From positions 62,001 to 126,000 of the forward strand of contig JACKLE010000002.1 in assembly GCA_024236075.1 (NCBI GenBank): a stretch of 64,000 nt of DNA, given 5' to 3'. The translations under genes were made by a program, and so were the position numbers. The notes under the pieces were generated by a model. That model was not told where the DNA came from and made no database searches. It saw only the letters and a program-made list of their open reading frames with translations. The stretch comes from Alphaproteobacteria bacterium. GTDB lineage: Bacteria; Pseudomonadota; Alphaproteobacteria; JACAEB01. This document shows positions 43,670 to 52,749 of the stretch, one piece after another (position 1 is the stretch's first letter; every line of letters begins with the position of its first letter).

Positions 43670-44026
43670 ATGACGCGCGCGTTGAAATTTCCGGCTTTCG
43701 TTGTCGCCCTTCTCGTCTGCCTCGCGAGCTTCGCCGCGCTCGACGGCGCGCTCGCGCGCCCGCTCGAGGCCGAGCGCAAGGCGGGCCTCGTCGGCGATCA
43801 GGCGGACGGCTATCTCGGCGTCGTCAAGCCTCCGGCGCCGGCCGATGTCCAGCGCCAGGTCGACGAGCTGAACCTCAAGCGGCGCAACCTCTACCGCGAC
43901 AAGGCCAAGGAGCTGAACACGAGCCTCCAGGCCGTGGAGGCGATCTACGGCAAGCAGCTCTACGAGCAGACCCCGTCGGGCGAATATTTCCGCGGCTCGG
44001 ACGGCGCCTGGGCGAAGAAGCCCTGA
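43670..44026 (+). CDS. ydbL: YdbL family (DUF1318) periplasmic protein
   Basis: The product has 118 residues. A signal peptide (PAFVVALLVCLASFAALDGALA) is followed by a short soluble domain: LEAERKAGLVGDQADGYLGV, DELNLKRRNLYRDKAKELNT and VEAIYGKQLYEQTPSGEYFR. This is the DUF1318/YdbL pattern. YdbL appears to assist YnbE-YdbH assembly in E. coli. It follows ynbE by 10 bases in the same operon. Confidence 0.9.
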   Translation: MTRALKFPAFVVALLVCLASFAALDGALARPLEAERKAGLVGDQADGYLGVVKPPAPADVQRQVDELNLKRRNLYRDKAKELNTSLQAVEAIYGKQLYEQTPSGEYFRGSDGAWAKKP

Positions 44027-44097
44027 AGGGGGCGCAGGGCCCTCCATTCTTCTCCCTCCCCACGGAGGCGAAGAGGCTCAGCGTGCGTCACGGCGCG

Positions 44098-44907
<810 letters not shown>

Positions 44908-45027
44908 CGTTCCCACTCCCCTGCAGCTCGGTGTGCTGCAATGCAACAACCGGGCCTAGATGCCGTGGCCCGCCCGGCAAGGTCAAGCTAGGGCCGAGGG
45001 ATGAAGGGGAGGTGGATGGGCGCCTCC

Positions 45028-45219
45028 TCAATCCTCGCCCCGCCGGGGCACGTCCACCCGCACGAGGCGCACGATGCGGGCGTTGATGAGCTTCTTGCCG
45101 GCATGCTCGAAATTGACCGTCACGCGCTCGCCCACGATCGACTGCACCTGGCCGAGGCCCCAATCCTCCGCCGTCGGATGGCGGACATAGTCGCCGGGTG
45201 CGAAGGCGTGGAATGTCAT
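45028..45219 (-). CDS. DUF3553 small protein
   Basis: This 63-residue protein reads FAPGDYVRHPTAEDWGLGQV, then VTVNFEHAGKKLINARIVRL. It fits the DUF3553 beta-barrel family (similar to the CarD/UvrD C-terminal tudor-like fold), common and uncharacterised in alphaproteobacteria. It is divergent from chpT, sharing an 88-base gap. Confidence 0.8.
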   Translation of the reverse strand: MTFHAFAPGDYVRHPTAEDWGLGQVQSIVGERVTVNFEHAGKKLINARIVRLVRVDVPRRGED

Positions 45220-45307
45220 GGCGGACGACCTTTGAGCGCGGGATTCCATTCGGGCCCGCAATCAGTGTATCACCTTCGGGAAAGCGTGATTCGGCGAAGG
45301 ACCCAAG

Positions 45308-45979
45308 ATGAAGGAGCTCGAGCTCGCGGCGCTTCTGTGCTCGCGCGTCTGCCACGATCTCATCAGCCCCGTCGGCGCCATGGCGAACGGGGTCGAGGTG
45401 CTCGCGGACGAGGACGACGAGGAGCTGAAGGACAGCGCGCTGAAGCTCATCGGCTCGAGCGCGGCCCAGGCGAGCGCCAAGCTGCAATATGCCCGCCTCG
45501 CCTACGGCTCGGCCTCCTCGCAAGGCGGCTCCATCGACACGCGCGACGCCGAATATGTCGTGCGCGAACTGTTCAAGTCGCTGAAGGCGGGCCTCGAATG
45601 GCGCCTCGCGCCGCGCATCGCCGACAAGAACGAGGTGAAGCTGCTGCTCAACCTCATCCTCATCGCGACGGAGGCCGCGCCCCGCGGCGGCACCATCACC
45701 GTCGAGGGGCCCATGCCCGCGCCCGGCTCGGCCGGCACCCTCGCCATCCGGGCCGAGGGCCCCCATGCGCGGCTGCGCGACGAGGTGGCGGGCCTGCTCG
45801 TCGGCGCGCAGAGCGAGGAGGCGCTCGATCCGCGCACGGTGCAGCCTTACGTGGCCGCGCTTCTCGCCGCCCATCTCGGCCAGCGCATCGAGGTCGCGCG
45901 CGAGGAGGGGTGCGTCACCATCGCGACGGCGCCGCTGCCCCGGCCGGCCCCCGACGAGCGGCGCTTCTTCTCCTTCTGA
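45308..45979 (+). CDS. chpT: Histidine phosphotransferase ChpT
   Basis: The product has 223 residues. It shows the ChpT helical hairpin with LLCSRVCHDLISPVGAMANG, where His16 would carry phosphate, and a second domain resembling a broken HATPase (NEVKLLLNLILIATEAAPRG, then GGTITVEGP) that does not bind ATP in Caulobacter. ChpT passes phosphate from the CckA kinase to CtrA and CpdR. ctrA lies 650 bases downstream on the other strand, so the relay is represented here without cckA. Confidence 0.9.
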   Translation: MKELELAALLCSRVCHDLISPVGAMANGVEVLADEDDEELKDSALKLIGSSAAQASAKLQYARLAYGSASSQGGSIDTRDAEYVVRELFKSLKAGLEWRLAPRIADKNEVKLLLNLILIATEAAPRGGTITVEGPMPAPGSAGTLAIRAEGPHARLRDEVAGLLVGAQSEEALDPRTVQPYVAALLAAHLGQRIEVAREEGCVTIATAPLPRPAPDERRFFSF

Positions 45980-46049
45980 TCCTTCCGGTCGGTTTGACAG
46001 CCGGGCGCCCGCCCGGGCTCAATGCCCATGGGGCAATTGGGGACCTTCG

Positions 46050-46544
46050 ATGCTGCTCGTTCCGTATATCCGCTTCACGCTTCTGAGCGCGAAGACGCCG
46101 GAAGAGGCGCGCGCGGCCCTCGAGGCGAAGGTGGCGCCGCCGCGGCAAGGCGGGCCCGACCCGGCCGGGCGGCCCTTCGTCGGGACGGTCGCGAAGGACC
46201 GCTTCAAGCTCGCGTCGGCCCGGCTCTATCCGGAGGGCAGCAGGGTGCCGCGCCGGCCCGTGGTCTCGAGCGCCGTGGTCGAAGGCGCGCTCGCGCGCCA
46301 CCCGCGCGGCACGCGGATCGCGGTCGTCCTGCGCCAGCGCTGGGCGACGCTCGCCGTCATCGCCGTCTGGTGCGCCGTCACCGCGGGCATGGCGATCGCC
46401 TCGCTGCCGAGCGAGGAGCCCGTCGCGCTCATCCCGGCGCTTGTTCTTCTCGTGGTCTATGCCGCGCTGCTCAGGGGCTTCTCGCGAGAGGTCGGGCGCG
46501 TCAAGGCGCTGCTCGGCGAGATCCTCGCGGCGAAACCGCTCTGA
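46050..46544 (+). CDS. Hypothetical protein with two membrane helices
   Basis: The product has 164 residues. The first 100 are soluble (VPYIRFTLLSAKTPEEARAA, KDRFKLASARLYPEGSRVPR); two membrane helices follow at about 106-127 and 134-152 (LAVIAVWCAVTAGMAIASLP, LIPALVLLVVYAALL). I do not recognise it. It sits between chpT and ctrA and shares a bidirectional terminator with ctrA. Confidence 0.6.
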   Translation: MLLVPYIRFTLLSAKTPEEARAALEAKVAPPRQGGPDPAGRPFVGTVAKDRFKLASARLYPEGSRVPRRPVVSSAVVEGALARHPRGTRIAVVLRQRWATLAVIAVWCAVTAGMAIASLPSEEPVALIPALVLLVVYAALLRGFSREVGRVKALLGEILAAKPL

Positions 46545-46567
46545 GCGCCGCTCGCGGCGAAGCGAAA

Positions 46568-46594
46568 CGCCCGCCTCCTTTCGGGAGACGGGCG
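46568..46594. terminator. Bidirectional terminator between the membrane gene and ctrA
   Basis: Arms 46568-46578 and 46584-46594 pair at 10 of 11 positions around the loop tttcg. Read on the minus strand, the stem is followed by tttcgctt, so it suits ctrA well; on the plus strand it follows the membrane gene stop by 24 bases. A tandem 10-bp repeat (46601-46620) lies beside it. Confidence 0.75.
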
Positions 46595-46628
46595 CCTCGT
46601 CTGTCGCAGTCTGTCGCAGTCCAGAGAA

Positions 46629-47324
46629 TTACGCGGCGGCCGTGTTCTCCGCCGGGTCGCGCAGCACGTAGCCGCGGCCCCACACCGTCTCGATATAGTT
46701 TTCCCCGTGCGTCGCCGAGGCGAGCTTCTTCCTCAGCTTGCAGATGAAGACGTCGATGATCTTGAGCTCGGGCTCGTCCATGCCGCCGTAGAGATGGTTG
46801 AGGAACATCTCCTTGGTCAGCGTCGTGCCCTTGCGCAGCGAGAGGAGCTCCAGCATCTGGTACTCCTTGCCCGTGAGATGGACGCGGGCGCCGTCGACCT
46901 CGACCGTCTTCGTGTCGAGATTGACCGTGAGCTTGCCGGTCTGGATGACCGATTGCGAATGGCCCTTGGAGCGGCGCACGATCGCGTGGATGCGCGCGAC
47001 GAGCTCGTCCTTGTGGAAGGGCTTCGTCATATAGTCGTCGGCGCCGAAGCCGAGGCCGCGCACCTTGTTCTCGATGCCCGCGAGGCCCGAGAGAATGAGG
47101 ATCGGCGTGCCCACCTTGGCGAGGCGCAGCGTCTTCAGGACCTCAAAGCCGCTCATGTCCGGCAGATTGAGGTCCAGAAGGATGATGTCGTAGTCGTAGT
47201 GCTTGGAGAGGTCGACGCCCTCCTCGCCGAGATCGGTCGTATAGACGTTGAAGCCCTCCGACTTGAGCATCAGCTCGATGCTCTGCGCGGTGGAGCTGTC
47301 GTCTTCGATCAGCAGGACTCGCAT
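46629..47324 (-). CDS. ctrA: Cell-cycle response regulator CtrA
   Basis: The product has 231 residues. Receiver domain: acidic pair in LLIEDDSS, phospho-acceptor Asp51 in IILLDLNLPD, and the lysine in YMTKPFHKDE. The OmpR-type winged helix contains TGKEYQMLELLSLRKGTTLT and FLNHLYGGMDEPELKIIDVF, nearly invariant in CtrA. CtrA controls division, flagella and, in some species, replication. I chose ATG 47324 over a TTG two codons upstream. Two GANTC sites and TTAA half-sites lie upstream, as expected for CcrM and CtrA control. Confidence 0.96.
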   Translation of the reverse strand: MRVLLIEDDSSTAQSIELMLKSEGFNVYTTDLGEEGVDLSKHYDYDIILLDLNLPDMSGFEVLKTLRLAKVGTPILILSGLAGIENKVRGLGFGADDYMTKPFHKDELVARIHAIVRRSKGHSQSVIQTGKLTVNLDTKTVEVDGARVHLTGKEYQMLELLSLRKGTTLTKEMFLNHLYGGMDEPELKIIDVFICKLRKKLASATHGENYIETVWGRGYVLRDPAENTAAA

Positions 47325-47705
47325 TCTCAACCCCTCGATCGCGTCGCCCGGGCCCGCCGGCCGGGGCGTGAGCCGCCCTGTTGGTTAACCGTTCCGAGGC
47401 CACGTTACGCGGCGAAGCTTTTAAGAAAGGTTAACGTGCGCGGGTGGGCAGACTCCCTCCACAACCTTCTAGACTGATTCGGAGGCGGCAAGCGGGCGGG
47501 CGCTCCGTTTACCGCGCCCGGGACCGCCATGGGGCGCGAGCAGGCGGGCGCCGCCGTCGCGAGGCATGCGCGCCGGCCGCCCGAGCGCGAAAGTCCAAAT
47601 CGCGCGCGCGCGTTTTGCGCCGTCGTCTTCATGGGCCCTTAAGGGCTCGGCGCCAGGATGGGCGCGAATTCGAACGGCTCAGTTAATTCATTCCGTAAAC
47701 GACCT
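47325..47705. promoter_or_regulatory. Divergent ctrA/fliI control region
   Basis: This gene-poor stretch of 381 bases contains two GANTC sites (47451-47455 and 47476-47480), a TTAA-N6-TTAA pair (47421-47434, one base short of the CtrA consensus N7) and a ggttaacc palindrome (47383-47390). This suits CcrM methylation control and CtrA autoregulation of ctrA. A weaker TTAA-rich patch at 47680-47697 could serve fliI. Exact promoters are not resolved. Confidence 0.55.
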
Positions 47706-49031
47706 ATGCGCAGCTTGACCGCAGCCATCGAAACCCTGGAGGGCGCGCGCTTCTTCGGCCGCGTCGCGGGCGTGCAGGGACTGAATGTCGACATAGCGGG
47801 ACTGAACCCGGTGCTCGCCGTGGGCGCGCGCCTCAGCGTGCCGCGCCAGAACGGCGGCGCCACCGTCTGCGAGGTGGTGGGCTTCCGCGACGAGCACGCG
47901 ATCTGCCTGCCCTACGGCCCGCTCGAGGGCGTGCGCATGGGCGCGCCGGCGGCTCTCGTCGCGAGCGCCGGCACCGCCTGGCCCGACGATCCCTGGCTCG
48001 GCCGCGTGATCGACGCCATGGGCGAGCCCATAGACGGCGGGCCGCCGCTGCCGCGCGGGCCGCGTCCGCGTCCGCTCAAGGCGATCGCCCTGCCGGCCCA
48101 TCAGCGCGGCCGGGTCGGCGAGAAGCTCGATCTCGGCATCCGCGCCCTCAACACCTTCGCGAGCTGCTGCCTCGGCCAGCGCCTCGGCATCTTCGCCGGC
48201 TCGGGCGTGGGCAAGTCCGTGCTCATGTCGATGCTCGCGCGCTACACGGCGAGCGACGTCAACGTCATCGCGCTCATCGGCGAGCGCGGGCGCGAGGTGA
48301 AGGAGTTCCTGGAGGACGATCTCGGACCGGAGGGCCTCGCGCGCTCCGTCGTCGTGGTCGCGACCTCGGACGAGCCGGCACTGAAGCGCCGCCAGGCCGC
48401 CTACCTCGCCATGACGCTTGCGGAGCATTTCCGCGACGAGGGCAAGAGCGTCCTTCTCATGATGGACAGCGTCACGCGCTTCGCCATGGCCCAGCGCGAG
48501 ATCGGGCTTGCCGCCGGCGAGCCGCCGACGACGAAGGGCTACACGCCCACCGTCTTCGCCGAGCTGCCGCGCCTTCTCGAGCGCGCCGGCCCGGGGCGCC
48601 CCGGCTCGGGCTCGATCACGGGCCTCTTCACCGTGCTCGTCGACGCGGACGACCACAACGAGCCCATCGCGGACGCGGTGCGCGGCATTCTCGACGGCCA
48701 CGTCGTGATGGAGCGCGCCATCGCCGAGCGCGGCCGCTATCCCGCGATCAACGTCCTCAAATCCGTCTCGCGGACCATGCCCGCCTGCAACTCGGACGAG
48801 GAGACCACCCTCGTGCGCGAGGCGCGCACGCTGATGGCGACCTACGCCAACATGGAGGAGCTCATCCGCGTCGGGGCCTACCGCAAGGGGTCCGACGCGG
48901 AGGTCGACCGCGCCATCCGCGCCGCCGACGCGCTCGAATCCTTCCTCGCGCAGGGGCGCGGCGAGCGCGCGAGCCTCGCCGAGGGCTACCGGCAGCTCGC
49001 CGAAATTCTCGCATCGGTCGAGGCGACATGA
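47706..49031 (+). CDS. fliI: Flagellum-specific ATP synthase FliI
   Basis: The product has 441 residues when started at ATG 47706 (an ATG at 47658 adds 16 unlikely residues). It has Walker A in FAGSGVGKSVLMSML, Walker B SVLLMMDSVTRFAMA, and the family block PPTTKGYTPTVFAELPRLLE. FliI is the hexameric ATPase of the flagellar type III export gate. It is followed by a fliJ-like gene, and ctrA is divergent, an arrangement seen in several Hyphomicrobiales. Confidence 0.93.
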   Translation: MRSLTAAIETLEGARFFGRVAGVQGLNVDIAGLNPVLAVGARLSVPRQNGGATVCEVVGFRDEHAICLPYGPLEGVRMGAPAALVASAGTAWPDDPWLGRVIDAMGEPIDGGPPLPRGPRPRPLKAIALPAHQRGRVGEKLDLGIRALNTFASCCLGQRLGIFAGSGVGKSVLMSMLARYTASDVNVIALIGERGREVKEFLEDDLGPEGLARSVVVVATSDEPALKRRQAAYLAMTLAEHFRDEGKSVLLMMDSVTRFAMAQREIGLAAGEPPTTKGYTPTVFAELPRLLERAGPGRPGSGSITGLFTVLVDADDHNEPIADAVRGILDGHVVMERAIAERGRYPAINVLKSVSRTMPACNSDEETTLVREARTLMATYANMEELIRVGAYRKGSDAEVDRAIRAADALESFLAQGRGERASLAEGYRQLAEILASVEAT

Positions 49032-49462
49032 GCCGGTCGAGGAGCTTTGCGAGCCTTGCGCGCATCCACCGCATGACCGTCGACGAGCTGCGGCGCGGCC
49101 TCGTCGAGCTGGAGGCCGCCCGCGAGGGCTGCCTCGCGACGGCCGAGACCATCGCGGACGAGATGGAGGCGGAGGCCGCGCGCCTCGCGCCCCATCACGG
49201 GGCCCTCGGCGACTTCGCGCCCTATTTCGCCTCGGCGCGCGGCAGAAGGCAGAACGCGCTGCGCGAGGCGGACGAGATCGCCGCCCTCATCGCCGAGGTC
49301 CGCGAGCGCCTCTCGGACGCATTCCGCCGTACCAAGACGTTCGAGCTGCTCGAAAGCGAGCGCGTGCTCGCGGAGGAGCATGAGGCGAAGCGCCGCGACG
49401 CCGTCGCGCTCGACGAGGCGGCCGGCATCGCCCATCACCGCCGCTCGCGCCCGGGAAAATAG
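49028..49462 (+). CDS. fliJ: FliJ-like flagellar export protein
   Basis: The product has 144 residues, predicted to be a helical hairpin coiled coil: ARIHRMTVDELRRGLVELEA, ETIADEMEAEAARLAPHHGA and TFELLESERVLAEEHEAKRR. Similarity to FliJ is mostly in architecture. The start overlaps the fliI stop by 4 bases (ATGA), the usual fliI-fliJ coupling. FliJ links the FliI ring to the export gate. Confidence 0.75.
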   Translation: MSRSRSFASLARIHRMTVDELRRGLVELEAAREGCLATAETIADEMEAEAARLAPHHGALGDFAPYFASARGRRQNALREADEIAALIAEVRERLSDAFRRTKTFELLESERVLAEEHEAKRRDAVALDEAAGIAHHRRSRPGK

Positions 49463-49470
49463 ACCGCTGC

Positions 49471-51426
49471 CTAGATCGCGCCCGCCGCGCCCTGGATCGC
49501 GGGCGTGTGGCCGATGGGCAGGTGCACGCGCACCTGCGTGCCTTCGCCGAGCTGCGAGGCGATCTCGAGCCGGCCTCCGTGGAGGCGCGTCAGCGCCTTG
49601 ACGAGGGCGAGGCCGAGCCCCGTGCCGGCATGCGAGAGCGTGTGATCGTCCGTCACCTGCTCGAAGGGCTGGGCGAGGCGCGGCAGCGCCTCCTCCGGGA
49701 TGCCGACGCCGGTGTCGCGCACCGTGAGGACGATGTCGTCCACCGTGCGCTCCTCGCGCAGCGTGATCGTTCCCCCGGCCGGCGTGAACTTCACCGCGTT
49801 GGACAAGAGATTCAGGACGATCTGCTTCACCGCGCGCCGGTCGGCCATGACGGCGGGCATGTGCGTCTCGGACTCGATGACGATCGAAAGGCCGGCGGCC
49901 TGGGCGCGGTACTCGACGAGGCGCGCGCAGGCCTCGAAGATCTCCCGCAGCGCGAGAGGCTCGCGGTAGAGGTCGTAGCGGCCCGCCTCGATCTTCGCCA
50001 TGTCGAGGAGATCGTTGATGAGCTCGAGCAGGAGGCGGCCGCTCTCGTTGATGAGATCGCCATATTCCCTGTACTTCGGATGTCCGATGGGGCCGAACAT
50101 CTCGCCCTGCATCATCTCCGAGAAGCCGAGTATGGCGTTGAGCGGCGTCCGGAGCTCGTGGCTCATATTGGCGAGGAAGCGCGACTTGGTGCGGCTCGCG
50201 GCCTCGGCGCGCTCGCGCGCCGCCATGAGGTCGAGCTCGAAGGTCTTGCGCTCGGAGATGTCGCGCGAGACCGCGATGTACTCGCTCACCTGGCCGGTCT
50301 GGGGATCGCAGATGGCGCGCGCGGTCGTCTCCATCCAGACGAAATGGCCCTCGCTGTGGCGCATGCGGTAGACGGCCGTCGCCTCCGACGAGCCGAAGGC
50401 GCGCGGCGCGACGAGGGAGGCGACCGCGGCCATGTCCTCCTTATGCAGATATTCCCGGACGCCGTAGCCGATGAGCTTCGCCGTGGCGTGCCCGAGCACG
50501 CGCTCGATGGCGGGGGACATGAAGGTGACCGAGCCGTCGGGAGCCATGCGCGTGATGATGTCGGAGCATTCCTCCGCGATCAGACGGTACTGCTCCTCGT
50601 TGCGCTTCAGCGCCTCGAGCATCTGCGCGCGCTCGGTCACGTCCTGGCAGACCCCGATGAGCGCGATGGGGCGCGCGTCGGCGTCGGTTTCGACGAAGGC
50701 CTCCGTCGAGACGACGCGCCACTCGCCGTTCTTGGCGCGCGCGCGCGCCGTGTACCGGTCGCCGCGCCGCTCCAGATAGAGGCGGCGGATGGTCTCGCGC
50801 ACGCGCTCGCGGTCGTCCTCGTGCAGGACGCGGTAGATGAAATAGGGGTCCGGCCCGAACTCGGCCATCGAGTAGCCGAGGAACTCCGTGAAGCCGATCG
50901 AGTGCGAGTATTGCGCGCCCTCGAATTCGAGCCGCCACACCCCGAGCCGGGCGCAGCGCTCGGCCTGGCGGTAGCGCTGGCGCTCGTGGCGCAGCTCGGT
51001 GACGTCGCGCGAGACGATGAGCAGGCCGGCGATCACCGGGTCGGCGAGGTGGTCGTCGATGCGTCCCTCGAGCCAGCGCCAGCCCCCGCGCGGATGGCGC
51101 ACGCGCATCTCGACCGGCGTCTGCGAGCTCGAGCCGTGCGCGGCGGCGGCGAGCGCCTCGTCCACGGAGCGGGCGTCCTCGGGATGGACGAGCGAGGTGA
51201 CCTGCATGCCGACGCCGTTGTTCGGCAGATGGTCGAAGACGGTCGCGGCGGCGCGGCTCTGGAAGGTGATCGCGCCGCGCGGATCGACGACCGTCGCGAG
51301 AAGGCCCGAGCTGTCGAGGATGGCGCGATAGAAATGGGTCTCGGCGGCCGCGCCCGCAAATGCCTCGCTCAGCCGGCGCTCGTCCGCCGGCGTCGAGGTC
51401 GGATGAAGGTTGCTTGGCTTGGTCAT
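49471..51426 (-). CDS. Soluble PAS-domain hybrid-free sensor histidine kinase
   Basis: The product has 651 residues with no membrane helix. Three PAS domains (about residues 30-150, 165-270 and 280-400, the last containing HFVWMETTARAICDPQTGQV) precede a HisKA domain with FLANMSHELRTPLNAILGFS and a complete HATPase (VLNLLSNAVKFTPAGGTITL, VRDTGVGIPEEALPRLAQPF, GTGLGLALVKALTRLHGG). It lacks a receiver domain. The H-box and FSEMM-type motif resemble PleC/DivJ-like kinases of alphaproteobacteria. Signal and partner regulator are unknown; the closeness to ctrA is suggestive only. Confidence 0.9.
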   Translation of the reverse strand: MTKPSNLHPTSTPADERRLSEAFAGAAAETHFYRAILDSSGLLATVVDPRGAITFQSRAAATVFDHLPNNGVGMQVTSLVHPEDARSVDEALAAAAHGSSSQTPVEMRVRHPRGGWRWLEGRIDDHLADPVIAGLLIVSRDVTELRHERQRYRQAERCARLGVWRLEFEGAQYSHSIGFTEFLGYSMAEFGPDPYFIYRVLHEDDRERVRETIRRLYLERRGDRYTARARAKNGEWRVVSTEAFVETDADARPIALIGVCQDVTERAQMLEALKRNEEQYRLIAEECSDIITRMAPDGSVTFMSPAIERVLGHATAKLIGYGVREYLHKEDMAAVASLVAPRAFGSSEATAVYRMRHSEGHFVWMETTARAICDPQTGQVSEYIAVSRDISERKTFELDLMAARERAEAASRTKSRFLANMSHELRTPLNAILGFSEMMQGEMFGPIGHPKYREYGDLINESGRLLLELINDLLDMAKIEAGRYDLYREPLALREIFEACARLVEYRAQAAGLSIVIESETHMPAVMADRRAVKQIVLNLLSNAVKFTPAGGTITLREERTVDDIVLTVRDTGVGIPEEALPRLAQPFEQVTDDHTLSHAGTGLGLALVKALTRLHGGRLEIASQLGEGTQVRVHLPIGHTPAIQGAAGAI

Positions 51427-51634
51427 GGCCGCCGGGCAGTGGAACCGCTTGCGCCCTCCACTATGCCGTCATGGAATTAACCGGGCCTTGACGCAATTCG
51501 CCAAAGCCAATTTCCGTAAGGGCCAAGAACAATCGCCGGATCGTCTTACACGTCGCGGCTTTATAGCGTTGAATTTGGAGTAGTTTTTCGCAACCGCGCG
51601 ACTTTGCTTCAATTGCGCTCGATCCCCGCCGGGC

Positions 51635-52723
51635 TCAATTGCGCGCGCCGGCGCGGAGTGCGAACTCCCAGCCCCTCTCGGCCAGGTTGCGGACGTGGTC
51701 GGACGAGGAATAGGCGTTCGCGCTCGCCGCCGTGCCGTCGCGCACACGTCCGACGATGCCCTGCACGATCCCCGCCATGCGGAAGAGGTTGTAGGCGAAA
51801 TAGAAGTCGAGCTCGGGAAGCCCGTTGCGGCCGGTGCGCCGGCAATAGGCCGCGACATATTCGTCGGCGGTGGGAATGCCGAGGGCCTTGAGATCGAGCT
51901 CCTGCAGCGCCTTGCCGCCGGTCTCCACCGAGGGCGACTGCCACTGCATCAGATGATAGGTGAAGTCGGCGAGCGGATGGCCGAGCGTCGAGAGCTCCCA
52001 GTCGAGCACCGCGAGCACCTTCGGCTCGCTCTTGTGGAAGATCATGTTGTCGATGCGGAAGTCGCCGTGGACGATGCTCGTCGTCTCGTCGGCCGGGATG
52101 TGCTCGGGCAGCCAGGCGATGAGGCGGTCCATCTCGGGGATCTCGTCGGTCTCCGAGGCCTTGTACTGCTTCGTCCAGCGGCCGATCTGGCGCGCGAAAT
52201 AGTTGCCGGGCTTGCCGTAGTCCTCGAGGCCGATCTTGGCGTAGTCGATGGTGTGGAGCCACGAGATGGTCTCGTTCATCGCGTCGTAGATCGCCGCGCG
52301 CTCCCGGGGCGAGGAGTCGGGCAGGGCGCTCTCCCAGAGGACGCGGCCCTCGACCATGTCCATGACGAAGAACATGGTGCCCGCCACGCTCTCGTCCTCG
52401 CAGAGGAGGAAGGGCCTTGGCACCGGGAAGCCGATCGCATGGAGCGCCGAGATGATGCGGTGCTCGCGGTCGACGGCGTGCGCGGAGGGCAGCAGCTTGC
52501 CGGGCGGCTTGCGGCGCAGGACGTATTTCTTCTCGGGCGTCACGAGCTGATAGGTCGGGTTCGACTGTCCGCCCTTGAACTGGCGCACGCTCAAGGGACC
52601 CTTGAAGCCCGGAACATGGGCCGCGAGATAGCTCTCGAGACGCTTCTCGTCGAAGCGCAGCTTCTCCGCGACCTCCTTGGTGCCGGAGAACGTCTCCTGC
52701 CGGGATGCGGCGTCCGCGCTCAT
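51635..52723 (-). CDS. Phosphotransferase family protein (APH/ACAD11-like)
   Basis: The product has 362 residues of the aminoglycoside-phosphotransferase-like kinase fold. N-terminal lobe: GGQSNPTYQLVTPEKKYVLR, catalytic loop IVHGDFRIDNMIFHKSEPKV, metal loop VLAVLDWELSTLGHPLADF. This is the group related to the N-terminal kinase of ACAD10/ACAD11, thought to phosphorylate 4-hydroxy acyl-CoAs. No acyl-CoA dehydrogenase follows in this window. It is not an antibiotic-resistance enzyme by context. Confidence 0.85.
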   Translation of the reverse strand: MSADAASRQETFSGTKEVAEKLRFDEKRLESYLAAHVPGFKGPLSVRQFKGGQSNPTYQLVTPEKKYVLRRKPPGKLLPSAHAVDREHRIISALHAIGFPVPRPFLLCEDESVAGTMFFVMDMVEGRVLWESALPDSSPRERAAIYDAMNETISWLHTIDYAKIGLEDYGKPGNYFARQIGRWTKQYKASETDEIPEMDRLIAWLPEHIPADETTSIVHGDFRIDNMIFHKSEPKVLAVLDWELSTLGHPLADFTYHLMQWQSPSVETGGKALQELDLKALGIPTADEYVAAYCRRTGRNGLPELDFYFAYNLFRMAGIVQGIVGRVRDGTAASANAYSSSDHVRNLAERGWEFALRAGARN

Positions 52724-52749
52724 CGTCTCCTCCTTCGCGTTCCTTGAGG

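Noticed and set aside
47680..47697. A CtrA box for fliI
   Set aside because: The second half-site is GTAA and the spacing is 8, so it does not meet the consensus; mentioned only as weak.
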